From positions 930,001 through 994,000 of the forward strand of contig NZ_FOLQ01000001.1 of the NCBI RefSeq assembly GCF_900112365.1: 64,000 bases of DNA, given 5' to 3'. The DNA is from Spirosoma endophyticum. Its GTDB lineage: Bacteria; Bacteroidota; Bacteroidia; Cytophagales; Spirosomataceae. Each line of letters begins with the position of its first letter. Within the stretch, counting starts at the first letter, position 1. Shown here piece after piece: positions 8,027-16,253 of the stretch. The notes below the pieces were generated by a model that had not been told where the DNA came from, did no database searches, and saw only the letters and a list, made by a program, of their open reading frames with translations. Made by a program: the position numbers and the translations under genes.

Positions 8027-9685
8027 TTATAACTTCGGTGCAACAGGCTTGTTGGGTTTTTCCCAGGCGTTAGCGCCTTTGACATTCAGCTTGCGTTTGT
8101 ACACGTTCTCCCCGCAGGTCGCGTAGAGAATATCGAAGTTCGCTCCGCCAAAGCAGATGTCAGACACTTTTCCATTGGGAGTTGGCAGGATGGCATTGAC
8201 CCGCCCCGCCTGGTCGCATACCTGAATGCCTAGTCGTGAAGCTACATAGAGTCGCCCGTCGCGGTCCGTTTTGATTCCGTCCGCGCCCGCATCGTCGGCT
8301 GTATCCGGCGAATGAAGCCAGTAATATTTCTGTTTATTCGCCAGCGTTCCGTCGGGCTCGATTGAAAAACTGTATACCCAGTGTGAGCGTTTATCGGCAA
8401 CATACAACAGCGTTTGGTCAGGTGAAAGCGCTACACCGCTAGCCAAAATAAGACCCGTATCGACCACAACTTTTTTACCATCGGGCCGAATCAGCCATAC
8501 GTTACTCCGCTCATTGGCCTTCGGGGACGGGCTGGTAACGTAGCTGTTTCCCCGATTGTCTACGACACGACCATTGCCCTTACCTCCCCCAGTAATAGAG
8601 GTAATTTTTTCATTGGTCTGATCAACCCTGGTTAGTTTACCGTCCGGGTCTATCTTCCATCGCTTAGCGGCCGTACCATCCTCAAAAAAAATGTCTCCTT
8701 TCGCATTGGCACTAAGCCCTGCTGACAGCCGATAGCCTTCGCCAACCAGTTGCCAGCCTTCATTGGGCACCAAAATATCGGTAAGCATCTGATTTTTTGA
8801 CGCTCCCGTTTTGATAGGCTCGGGCCAGCCTTTCCATAAGTAGCGCATGGCATCCGGAAAAATGGCCGTTCCGTGTTTGCCGTTATGGCCGCTTTCCCCC
8901 CAGATATGCTGCACATCGTAGCCGGCAAACGTCAACGCTCGTTCCATGGTCTGGTTCGCCATCCACCAGTCGCCCCCATAGATGTTGAGGTCGTTGGCAC
9001 CGTCCTGTAGAAAAATACGTAGTGGTTTGGGTTCAAACTTCCGTATGAGTGTATGATCCCGATCGGCCCCGCGCAAACCGACATACGTACCAATCGTGCT
9101 GAATACCCGGCTAAAGGCATCGGGGCGTTCCCAGGCGGCCGTGAACGCACAAACAGCCCCACTACTCGATCCACCAATGGCGCGGTCATTGCCCTTGTGA
9201 GACAGGCGAATGGCGCGTCCGTCAGTCGTTTTTTTAGTTTCTACGTCGGGAAGAAGCTCCTCGAGCAAGAACCGGGCGTAGTTATCCCCCAAACCGTCAT
9301 ACTCATAACTACGATTGAATCGGTCAAGGGCAGCGTCAGCATTGGCGGCTTTGACACGCCCATGCATGACGAATATCCCAATCGTCACGGGCATTTCTTT
9401 TTTATGAATCAGATTATCAAAAACGACGGGGGCCTGCCACTGAACACCGTCCTGATTGACATACACACAAGCCGGCTGAGACGGTTGATACTGGGCGGGA
9501 ACATAGACCCAATACTCACGCCAAGTACCGGGAAATATTCTGGACGTTTCAAACGTAAATTTAAGAACTTCACCTTTGGGAGTCCCCTCCTGTGGCTGCG
9601 CATCGGGATGAACCGGGTACGTATCGGGCGTTTGAGCCAAAAGCCAAACGGGGGCGAAAAAGAAAAGCAGATGAAGGACTTTCAT
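8027..9685 (-). CDS. Secreted esterase (IroE/EstD type) fused to SMP-30/gluconolactonase-like propeller
   Basis: 552 aa from the ATG at 9685, chosen because it opens a clean signal peptide (MKVLHLLFFFAPVWLLAQ); an upstream in-frame start adds 19 residues that spoil it. Residues 40-290 are a PF00756-like esterase with nucleophile Ser174 in GGSSSGAV, His267 in SGHNGKHG and an Asp near 228-232. Residues 305-550 are an SMP-30-like beta propeller (GDIFFEDG, SGVALSPDQTLLYVAD, DGIKTDRDGRLYVAS). Esterases of this type in glycan loci can remove acetyl or feruloyl groups; the fused lactonase-like part may act on a released sugar lactone. Substrate unknown. Confidence 0.88.
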   Translation of the reverse strand: MKVLHLLFFFAPVWLLAQTPDTYPVHPDAQPQEGTPKGEVLKFTFETSRIFPGTWREYWVYVPAQYQPSQPACVYVNQDGVQWQAPVVFDNLIHKKEMPVTIGIFVMHGRVKAANADAALDRFNRSYEYDGLGDNYARFLLEELLPDVETKKTTDGRAIRLSHKGNDRAIGGSSSGAVCAFTAAWERPDAFSRVFSTIGTYVGLRGADRDHTLIRKFEPKPLRIFLQDGANDLNIYGGDWWMANQTMERALTFAGYDVQHIWGESGHNGKHGTAIFPDAMRYLWKGWPEPIKTGASKNQMLTDILVPNEGWQLVGEGYRLSAGLSANAKGDIFFEDGTAAKRWKIDPDGKLTRVDQTNEKITSITGGGKGNGRVVDNRGNSYVTSPSPKANERSNVWLIRPDGKKVVVDTGLILASGVALSPDQTLLYVADKRSHWVYSFSIEPDGTLANKQKYYWLHSPDTADDAGADGIKTDRDGRLYVASRLGIQVCDQAGRVNAILPTPNGKVSDICFGGANFDILYATCGENVYKRKLNVKGANAWEKPNKPVAPKL

Positions 9686-9751
9686 AGACGGAAGGGCATG
9701 AGTACTAGGATCGTTACAAGCCTGAAGTATGCAGAAAGGCATTTATACTTC

Positions 9752-9792
9752 GTACCCGCTACCTGAAAAAATATCTTTCAGGTAGCAGGTAC
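9752..9792 (-). terminator. Hairpin terminator after the beta-helix lipoprotein gene
   Basis: Arms 9752-9768 and 9776-9792 pair at 16 of 17 positions around a 7-nt loop. It lies about 30 nt past the stop of the 9823-11418 gene, between it and the esterase gene on the same strand, so the two are probably separate transcripts. Confidence 0.6.
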
Positions 9793-9822
9793 GATCGCTT
9801 CGTTTCGAGCCCAGGCTGTCAT

Positions 9823-11418
9823 CTACCCTCGTCCAGTGTTACCCCCAACTTTCGTTACCATGCTGCTCGTAGTGAATGTAGATGATTGGGTTCCTATGAC
9901 ATACGTACCGCGCGTATATAAGCCATTGAGGTTTGTGCCGTTCGTCACGCTGCCGCCCGTATACACTTTGTAGGACGTATTAACTTTCAATTTAGGGCTT
10001 GAAAACAGCATGGTTGTATACGTTCTTGGAATCAGGAAGGTCAGCGATTCGGCCCCATCATTAGATTGAATATTGACCAGTTGATTGGCCGTTCCGCCAC
10101 CCAGAATGACAGCCGGTTGGGTGCTAGCGCTCGCGGTAGGTGAGCTGGTAGCACCGGCAACGCCTACCAGTATGCCGCCGGTTATTTTAAATGTATTATT
10201 GTCGCAGTCAAATCCCTCTTCGGGCGAAGCAGCCCCGACGGCTACGATCTTACCACCAGTCACTGTAATCTTGCCGTTCGAGTCGATGGCGTCGTTTGAC
10301 GTGCTGTAAGCATATATGTTCCCCCCGTTAATGTAGATAAACGATTTCGCGTTCAACCCATCGTCCAGGGTTTTTGTGGTGATGTTTCCGCCATTGATGG
10401 TCATGGTACTTTTCGTTTCGATCCCTTCGCCAGCCGTCGAGTTGATCGCAATCGTACCACCATTAATGACAAGATAGGGATCGATAGTAGTGTCTGTATC
10501 GTAGGCCGCCGAAATTCCTTTGTCGGCTACGTTGATCGTAAACATACCGTTGTTGATCACGATATATCCCTCATCGCATTGAATGCCGTCGCCCGATGCC
10601 GTAATTGATACCGTACCCCCATCGGCAATAAACGCATCATTTGTGTGAATGCCATCCGATGCGGCACCAGTCACATTAATCGTCCCGCTGAGGATACGCA
10701 CATAATCATCACTACTGATGGCGTGCTTGTAATTACTTCTTACGTTCAGGGTTCCATTACCCGTAAAGATCAGTTGGCCTTCACTGAATAGAGTCCCCTT
10801 CATGTCTTCCGTGCCACTGGCTGTATACGTAGCACCGTCCGTCAACGTATTGGTTGTGTTGTCGTTCAACACCAGGAATGACCGTTTGCCCGATTGAATG
10901 TTGATGGCAGGACCGTCGGCATTCGTAATCGTGACCCCGTTCAGCGTGAGTTTAAATTTCTTATCGCTGTAGATTTTCACCGAGCCATTCGTGGTTGTTC
11001 CCGACAGGATATACTCAACTTCCGAAGCGGTCGAGTTGATCGTAACATCGCCATTAGCTTCTGTGATCGTAACACCTTTGGCAGATAGCGGATTGGTAAT
11101 TGTGCTGGTTGTACCGAAACCAATCGTCACCGTTGACGAAAATATTGAGTTCGCCAGCAAATCATCGGCATTGGTGGCGGTAGCCGTACTTCCTTCCGGC
11201 GTACTAACCGAGGTAGTGGTACTGTCAATAGCAATGGATGTGCCCGTTGTTGACGTACCACCTCCGGCCGTTACGTTGTCACTTTCTTTGGAGCAGGAAA
11301 ATAGCGTGGCCAACACTAAAAAAAGAACGGCACTCATAGCTGTTGCCCGCTTTGACGCTTTTCCGCCCGAGAGGCTAGTCAAACTTTTTTTCAGGAATTC
11401 GTTGCCTTCACTTGTCAT
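9823..11418 (-). CDS. Carbohydrate-binding beta-helix lipoprotein, Cthe_2159 type
   Basis: 531 aa. A basic N-region and hydrophobic stretch end in a lipobox (ATLFSC, Cys42). A start at Met28 would give a more usual signal length and should be considered. The body is a right-handed beta helix with recurring turns (GVTITNADGPAINIQSG, SDGIHTNDAFIADGG, GDGIQCDEGYIVINNG, DDGLNAKSFIYINGG), as in Cthe_2159-like proteins, which bind calcium and acidic pectic sugars. A Ser/Thr/Gly-rich linker (about 45-85) separates lipid anchor and helix. The protein is probably surface-exposed and binds pectin-like polymers. The enzymatic activity reported for some relatives is uncertain. Confidence 0.85.
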   Translation of the reverse strand: MTSEGNEFLKKSLTSLSGGKASKRATAMSAVLFLVLATLFSCSKESDNVTAGGGTSTTGTSIAIDSTTTSVSTPEGSTATATNADDLLANSIFSSTVTIGFGTTSTITNPLSAKGVTITEANGDVTINSTASEVEYILSGTTTNGSVKIYSDKKFKLTLNGVTITNADGPAINIQSGKRSFLVLNDNTTNTLTDGATYTASGTEDMKGTLFSEGQLIFTGNGTLNVRSNYKHAISSDDYVRILSGTINVTGAASDGIHTNDAFIADGGTVSITASGDGIQCDEGYIVINNGMFTINVADKGISAAYDTDTTIDPYLVINGGTIAINSTAGEGIETKSTMTINGGNITTKTLDDGLNAKSFIYINGGNIYAYSTSNDAIDSNGKITVTGGKIVAVGAASPEEGFDCDNNTFKITGGILVGVAGATSSPTASASTQPAVILGGGTANQLVNIQSNDGAESLTFLIPRTYTTMLFSSPKLKVNTSYKVYTGGSVTNGTNLNGLYTRGTYVIGTQSSTFTTSSMVTKVGGNTGRG

Positions 11419-11634
11419 ATTGATGTTTTGATCGGTTATCTACTGGTTAGTACGCATTCAGCCAATGGGGTGTTGCTCAGGGAAACAGGTTTGCGGTAAA
11501 TAGGGCGATTGTGTCGGTAAAGGGTGCGCACAATCAACCGGCGACCCGTCAATTTCACTTTCTGGCACAGTAGTACCCTGATACGTTTTGTTTTTACTTT
11601 TCTTTGTAATCTCTACCTTCTCTTTACTCCCTGT

Positions 11635-12621
11635 ATGTCTCGTTTACGATTAGCTTTCGCAGTTTCCGCTCTTACGTTCATTACGTTTCCCGGTCTGGCT
11701 CAAACTGCCAAAAAAGTGAATAATCCTGTCTTTCCGGGCTGGTATGCTGACCCCGAAGCAACTATTTTTGGCAAGAACTACTGGATTTACCCAACCTTTT
11801 CGGCACCTTACAAGCAGCAGATTTTCTTCGATGCGTTTTCGTCACCGGATCTGGTAACCTGGACCAAACACAGTCGCATTCTGGATTCAACGGCGGTGAA
11901 ATGGGCAAAAAAAGCCATGTGGGCTCCGGCCATTATCGAAAAAGGCGGCAAGTATTATTTGTTCTTTGGCGCTAACGACATTCATGACGACAAGAAAGAA
12001 GTAGGCGGCATTGGTGTAGCCGTGGCCGACAGTCCGGCGGGTCCTTTCCGTGATTATTTAGGCAAACCGTTGGTAGGTCAGATTCACAACGGTGCCCAGC
12101 CCATCGACCAGTTTGTTTTCAAAGACCAGGATGGCAAATATTATCTGATTTACGGCGGCTGGGGCCATTGCAACATCGCCCAACTGAACGACGATTTTAC
12201 CGGCTTTCTACCATTTTCCGACGGTACTACGTATCGCGAGGTCACGCCCAAAAACTACGTGGAAGGCCCAATCATGTTTGTTCGCAATGGCCAGTATTAT
12301 TTCATGTGGTCGGAAGGCGGCTGGACCGGCCCCGATTACTCAGTGGCTTATGCCGTATCCAAATCGCCATTTGGACCGTTTGAGCGGGTGGGCAAAATTC
12401 TCCAGCAGGACCCGACCGTAGCAACCGGCGCGGGTCATCATTCAGTTATTCAGGTTCCCGGCACCGACGAATGGTACATCGTTTATCACCGTCGTCCACT
12501 GGGCGAGACAGATGGTAATCACCGCGAAACCTGCATTGACCGGATGTATTTCGATGCCAATGGCACCATCAAACCCGTTAAAATTACGGTTGCCGGTGTG
12601 GAGGCCCGAGCTTTGAAGTAA
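11635..12621 (+). CDS. Secreted glycoside hydrolase family 43
   Basis: 328 aa from the ATG at 11635, which starts the signal peptide MSRLRLAFAVSALTFITF...AQ; the upstream in-frame start adds 37 residues without purpose. Catalytic acids are Asp39 (WYADPEAT), Asp158 (QPIDQFVF) and Glu210 (YVEGPIMF); a family His is in GAGHHSVI. The chain matches bacterial GH43 beta-xylosidase/arabinofuranosidase-like enzymes of 310-330 aa. It is divergent from the beta-helix lipoprotein gene; 216 bp lie between the two starts. It is the third GH43 in the window, on the opposite strand from the other two. Confidence 0.9.
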   Translation: MSRLRLAFAVSALTFITFPGLAQTAKKVNNPVFPGWYADPEATIFGKNYWIYPTFSAPYKQQIFFDAFSSPDLVTWTKHSRILDSTAVKWAKKAMWAPAIIEKGGKYYLFFGANDIHDDKKEVGGIGVAVADSPAGPFRDYLGKPLVGQIHNGAQPIDQFVFKDQDGKYYLIYGGWGHCNIAQLNDDFTGFLPFSDGTTYREVTPKNYVEGPIMFVRNGQYYFMWSEGGWTGPDYSVAYAVSKSPFGPFERVGKILQQDPTVATGAGHHSVIQVPGTDEWYIVYHRRPLGETDGNHRETCIDRMYFDANGTIKPVKITVAGVEARALK

Positions 12622-12683
12622 GTAAACTGAACAAATACAGTCTTTTATCTGTACTACCTAGATAACTAAACGAATCTTCGATC

Positions 12684-12806
12684 ATGGGCAAAGGCGATAT
12701 AAAAACCCGCAAAGGAAAAATTGCAAGGAGTTCATACGGGCTTAGCCGTCCTCACCCAACCAGAAAGCTGATCGTCTCTATACCGGAGGCAAAACCAAAA
12801 GATTGA
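12684..12806 (+). CDS. 30S ribosomal protein THX (bTHX/bS22-like peptide)
   Basis: 40 aa, starting MGKGDIKTRKGKIARSSYGL. The MGKGD-KT-KGK----SYG-RP pattern is the THX signature. THX is a small basic peptide that sits at the top of the 30S head in Thermus and is common in Bacteroidota. The familiar poly-Lys tail is replaced by a mixed tail that ends in PEAKPKD. The gene begins 62 nt after a GH43 gene and is followed after 4 nt by a 21-bp hairpin, so it ends a plus-strand transcript. Because it is so short it is easily missed by automated calling. Confidence 0.85.
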   Translation: MGKGDIKTRKGKIARSSYGLSRPHPTRKLIVSIPEAKPKD

Positions 12807-12810
12807 TTCG

Positions 12811-12865
12811 TTACAAAGCAAAACGCGTCGCCATCTGATTGATAGCGACGCGTTTTGCTTTGTAA
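12811..12865. terminator. Bidirectional terminator with a perfect 21-bp stem
   Basis: Arms 12811-12831 and 12845-12865 are perfectly complementary over 21 nt around a 13-nt loop, with A/T-rich outer ends. It sits between the convergent THX and YfhO-family genes (stops at 12806 and 12875) and can end both transcripts. Confidence 0.9.
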
Positions 12866-12874
12866 GCTACTCTG

Positions 12875-15463
12875 TTAGCGCGTTTTTACTTTCGCTCCCT
12901 TTGTTTCGGGTTTCAGTACGTCCGGAGCCACGGGGACAATGGGCGACGCAGGGGTTGATTCAGAGCGCGGACTACGACCTTCCCGAAAGCCAACAAAACC
13001 AATCAGGGCAATCAGTAATACGTTGCAAATCAGATCAATCGTGTCGCCGGTGTGCGCCAGGGGCGGATCGAACCGGAACTCAATGGTGTGTTTACCAGCC
13101 GGAACTTTCATGGCCCGCAGTACGTAGTCAGCGCGTAGGTGTGGGGCCGGCTTGCCGTCGATAAATGCCTGCCAGTCTTCATGACCCCGGTAATACACTT
13201 CAGAGAAAACCACCAGGCCATCTTTAACCGCGTTGGCCTGATAAATCAGCTTATCGGGTCTATAGCTCGTGAGTTGGATTGTGCTACCCGTATGGTCGAG
13301 GGTACCCGGCAAGCCACCTAGCTCGGCCGCAAACCGTTTGTCAACTACCGCCGAATCGCGTGGGTTCAGCGTCTTCATGGCTGCCATTTCCTCATCGGCA
13401 TTGCCTACCTGCTGCACCGTTCCGACAAACCAGGCCGCGCCCATCACTTCAGGATTGGGCAACGCAACGGGTCCCGTTTGCTGTTGCGGATTGGCGGGGT
13501 CAGGCTGCCCTTGCTGAATCACATACTTTGCATTCAGCATATTCAGAATCGGGTGCGTATTACGCTGAAAAGCGTAGTTGATCAGTTCGTTATACCGACG
13601 TAAGCGGGTCGTATTATAACCACCAATTGACCGGTGGAAATACGACGTCCGGTTGGTTTCCATGAACGAGCCCGTTTGATCGAACACGCGATAGCCCAGC
13701 GATTTATCCTGTAAAATCTGCTGGTCGGCTGCTGTCGGCTCAAAAATCTGGTTGGCCTGCGTCTTGGTAATGAAATCGGCGTTATTCAGGAACCGCTTAT
13801 CCACGCTAAACAGGTCGAAAATAACGACGGCCAGCAACACGGGATAGAAAATACCGGATTTGATTTTGCCCGTTACAAACGCCCAAAGAGCCCCTGCCGT
13901 TATCAGGATCAGGATCAATGAACGAAAGGCATCACTACGTAGCATACTCTGCCGATCGCTGATGAGCGCGGTCTGAAAGTCTTTGGCCGCTTCGCCAAAA
14001 TAGGACGCTAGCCGGTCAAGGTCAACGGGTGTCTGAAAGCTAAAGAACGCACTACCCAGCAAGGCCAGTATCAAGGCCAAACCGCCTGTCAGGCCAAAGC
14101 TGATAAGCAACGGCTGCCGCAGTTGTGCGAAGGTTAACTTCTGGTCTACAATCGTTTGTATGCCCAATGCCGCTCCTACACCCAGGAATAACTGCGCCAG
14201 GCAAAGCGCCATCGTCATTGCCCGAAACTTGTTCAGATAGGGTAAAAAATCGAAGAGAAATCCGTTGAACGCCAGCAAGTTTTTACCCCACGCCAGCATG
14301 ATCATGAACACCGTGGCACTCAGCAGCCACCACCGGATCGGGGTTCGGATCACGAACATACTCAACACAAACAGGAAGATCAGGGCCGCCCCCGCGTAGG
14401 CAGGCCCGCCTACCATCGGCTGATCGCCCCAGTACGTTGGCGCACCCAGCTCGGCCATCTGCTTGGCAGCCGCGGGGTCAACACCCCGGCTCGTCATGGC
14501 TTTATAAAATTCGGAATCAGTACCCAGACCACCACCCGAAGCACCCCCGAACGCATTGGGTATGAGCAGCGTTAAGGTTTCGGCCTTACCATAGCTATAC
14601 GTGAACGCGTAGTCTTTATCCAATCCACCTTTCGATTCGCTACTCGCTGATTTCCCATCGGGATTAGTCGTTTTGGCCGTTAGCTCCGACGTACCGCGAA
14701 TGGTTTCTTTGGTGTATTGATTGAGCACCAGCAACCGCTTGCCAAAGCTTCCAGCCGCCAATGCACCCGCCACGGCCAACGTTGCCAGGCCCAGGGCCAG
14801 TTGCTTTGTCTTTCCCCCCCGAATCAGCGCAATACCCTCGATGAGCACATACAGCCCAATGGTTAGGAACAGATAATACGTGATCTGGATGTGGTTTGCT
14901 CCGAACTCTAAACTCAAGAAAAGGCCCGTTACCGCAGCTCCGAGCCAGTAACGACCCCGTAGCGCCAGTATGACGCCTGCCAGTAAACCAGCCCCAAAGC
15001 CCATAGCATAGAGCTTGGAAATGTGACCGGCCTCCAGACTAACGATACCCAGTGTACCGAAGCCATAAGCCGCTGCCCCTAAGGACGATAACCAGGGATT
15101 ACACCCCAGCACAACCAGTAGTAAATAGGCACAGAGCATGACGACAAACACCACGCTCGCTGTATTGGGCAGCAGGCTAACTACCCCCATAACGGCCTTG
15201 TAAACAAAAATATAAGGATAATTAAAGTCAATCATGTAGGCCGGCATACCACTGAAAACAGCATCCGTCCAGAGTGGCTTTTCGCCCGTTTGCTTGGCAA
15301 AATCACGAATTTCCTGGGCGGAGGCCATGCTCTGTTGTACATCGGACATGGAGAGTGTTTTGCCCGAAAGCACCGGCGAGAAGTAAATAATGGCCAGCAC
15401 GAGCAGCCCCAGCACCGCAATCAGGTGCGGGCGCAGGCGATGGAACAGGGTTGGTTGGTTCAT
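12875..15463 (-). CDS. YfhO-family polytopic membrane protein
   Basis: 862 aa from the ATG at 15463; the longer frame adds 36 implausible residues. The N-terminus (HLIAVLGLLVLAIIYFSPVL) is followed by a dozen or so membrane helices (e.g. LGAAAYGFGTLGIVSLEAG, PLLISFGLTGGLALILALLG) and a C-terminal periplasmic domain with PAGKHTIEFRFDPP, then a last helix and a basic tail. YfhO proteins resemble GT-C-fold enzymes; in Bacillus YfhO works in glycosylation of a wall polymer. No partner glycosyltransferase is next to it here, so the substrate is open. A TAnnTTTG box lies 23-30 nt upstream. Confidence 0.88.
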   Translation of the reverse strand: MNQPTLFHRLRPHLIAVLGLLVLAIIYFSPVLSGKTLSMSDVQQSMASAQEIRDFAKQTGEKPLWTDAVFSGMPAYMIDFNYPYIFVYKAVMGVVSLLPNTASVVFVVMLCAYLLLVVLGCNPWLSSLGAAAYGFGTLGIVSLEAGHISKLYAMGFGAGLLAGVILALRGRYWLGAAVTGLFLSLEFGANHIQITYYLFLTIGLYVLIEGIALIRGGKTKQLALGLATLAVAGALAAGSFGKRLLVLNQYTKETIRGTSELTAKTTNPDGKSASSESKGGLDKDYAFTYSYGKAETLTLLIPNAFGGASGGGLGTDSEFYKAMTSRGVDPAAAKQMAELGAPTYWGDQPMVGGPAYAGAALIFLFVLSMFVIRTPIRWWLLSATVFMIMLAWGKNLLAFNGFLFDFLPYLNKFRAMTMALCLAQLFLGVGAALGIQTIVDQKLTFAQLRQPLLISFGLTGGLALILALLGSAFFSFQTPVDLDRLASYFGEAAKDFQTALISDRQSMLRSDAFRSLILILITAGALWAFVTGKIKSGIFYPVLLAVVIFDLFSVDKRFLNNADFITKTQANQIFEPTAADQQILQDKSLGYRVFDQTGSFMETNRTSYFHRSIGGYNTTRLRRYNELINYAFQRNTHPILNMLNAKYVIQQGQPDPANPQQQTGPVALPNPEVMGAAWFVGTVQQVGNADEEMAAMKTLNPRDSAVVDKRFAAELGGLPGTLDHTGSTIQLTSYRPDKLIYQANAVKDGLVVFSEVYYRGHEDWQAFIDGKPAPHLRADYVLRAMKVPAGKHTIEFRFDPPLAHTGDTIDLICNVLLIALIGFVGFREGRSPRSESTPASPIVPVAPDVLKPETKGAKVKTR

Positions 15464-15485
15464 ATAACAAAGACAATACGTAGTC

Positions 15486-15493
15486 CAAAGATA
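15486..15493 (-). promoter_or_regulatory. Candidate -7 promoter box for the YfhO-family gene
   Basis: The minus strand reads TATCTTTG, an exact TAnnTTTG match ending 23 nt before the ATG at 15463. The spacing predicts a leader of about 15 nt. The -33 region is not clear. Confidence 0.45.
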
Positions 15494-15602
15494 CGGCTTT
15501 GTGGTAAAACGGATAGACCAGGCATGCGATTGTTGACAGGGAATTATCCAACAAAAAAAGCAACGACGCAACCGCAGTATCGCTTTTCGCGTATATAGTG
15601 AT

Positions 15603-15857
15603 ATGCGCTACATCGTTGTTTTCGCTCAGCAGGAAATTGGCTACGCCGTGGGGTTCGACAACACCTCCGACGCACATGATTTTTTGTTCTGGGGTTATGA
15701 AGAATACGATCTGGTTCCCTACGGCATTTTCGACGCGCTCACGGGTGAGGTATGGCCCTACGAACACCGGGGCGAACGCATATCCGATGTAGATGATCAA
15801 ATCATCAGCCGAACCGCCCTCGATTATCTGAAGGCCGCCATTCGACATACGACCTAG
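15603..15857 (+). CDS. Small acidic hypothetical protein
   Basis: 84 aa. The sequence is soluble and rich in Asp/Glu/Tyr (FLFWGYEEYDLVPYGIFDAL, ISDVDDQIISRTALDYLKAA). I do not recognise a family and see no signal peptide or motif. Coding is supported by balanced composition, a divergent position relative to YfhO (140 bp) and a hairpin 30 nt after the stop. A longer antisense frame over the same bases overlaps the YfhO start and looks spurious. Confidence 0.6.
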   Translation: MRYIVVFAQQEIGYAVGFDNTSDAHDFLFWGYEEYDLVPYGIFDALTGEVWPYEHRGERISDVDDQIISRTALDYLKAAIRHTT

Positions 15858-15886
15858 CATTTACCAACCTATGATGTACAGAAGCC

Positions 15887-15916
15887 AACAAGCCCGACCA
15901 ATGCGCCGGGCTTGTT
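15887..15916 (+). terminator. Terminator after the 84-aa gene
   Basis: Perfect 10-bp arms (aacaagcccg and complement) around a 10-nt loop, then a T-rich tail (cgtttattcg) on the plus strand. It is 30 nt past the stop at 15857. Confidence 0.7.
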
Positions 15917-16047
15917 CGTTTATTCGTATTGTTTCCTACAAGTTCAATCCCTATTTCCCTGGTAGTTCGCCATATAAACCCAAAATCTTGTAGACTCGGC
16001 ACGTAGAGATCGATCCGGATAATGCAGTGGTGGGAAAGTGGATACGT

Positions 16048-16203
16048 ATGTATGCTGATACAATTACGCCAATCACTTCAACGTGCAGAGAACTGCAAAG
16101 TCAGTTGATAAACGAGCTAAATGACCTGCTTAAAGTGTACGACCTAATGATTTCTGCGGCTCACTCAGACCAACTTAAAACCAAAAAGCCGATCCATATT
16201 TAG
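16048..16203 (+). CDS. Possible small ORF or gene remnant
   Basis: 51 aa from an ATG (MYADTITPITSTCRELQSQL start). The frame is open back to 15994 without another start, which suggests the tail of a decayed gene as much as a real peptide. Its last codons run into the left arm of the hairpin at 16177-16225. No family is recognised. The rest of the 396-bp gap between 15857 and 16254 holds only the two hairpins. Confidence 0.25.
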   Translation: MYADTITPITSTCRELQSQLINELNDLLKVYDLMISAAHSDQLKTKKPIHI

Positions 16204-16225
16204 ATATGACCGGCTTTTTGGTTTT
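16177..16225. terminator. Convergent hairpin terminator
   Basis: Perfect 15-bp arms 16177-16191 and 16211-16225 (aaaaccaaaaagccg and complement). The A and T runs lie inside the stem, so it can work in both directions. It is 29 nt past the stop of the minus-strand gene that ends at 16254. Confidence 0.75.
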
Positions 16226-16253
16226 GTACACTACGCAGGCAACCTGCGTTACG

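Noticed and set aside
9053-9766. Long plus-strand reading frame opposite the esterase/SMP-30 gene
   Set aside because: It is antisense to a clear two-domain protein with catalytic residues, and its translation has no recognisable features.
15303-15860. 185-codon minus-strand frame upstream of the YfhO-family gene
   Set aside because: It overlaps the YfhO start in another frame and covers the better supported 84-aa plus-strand gene.
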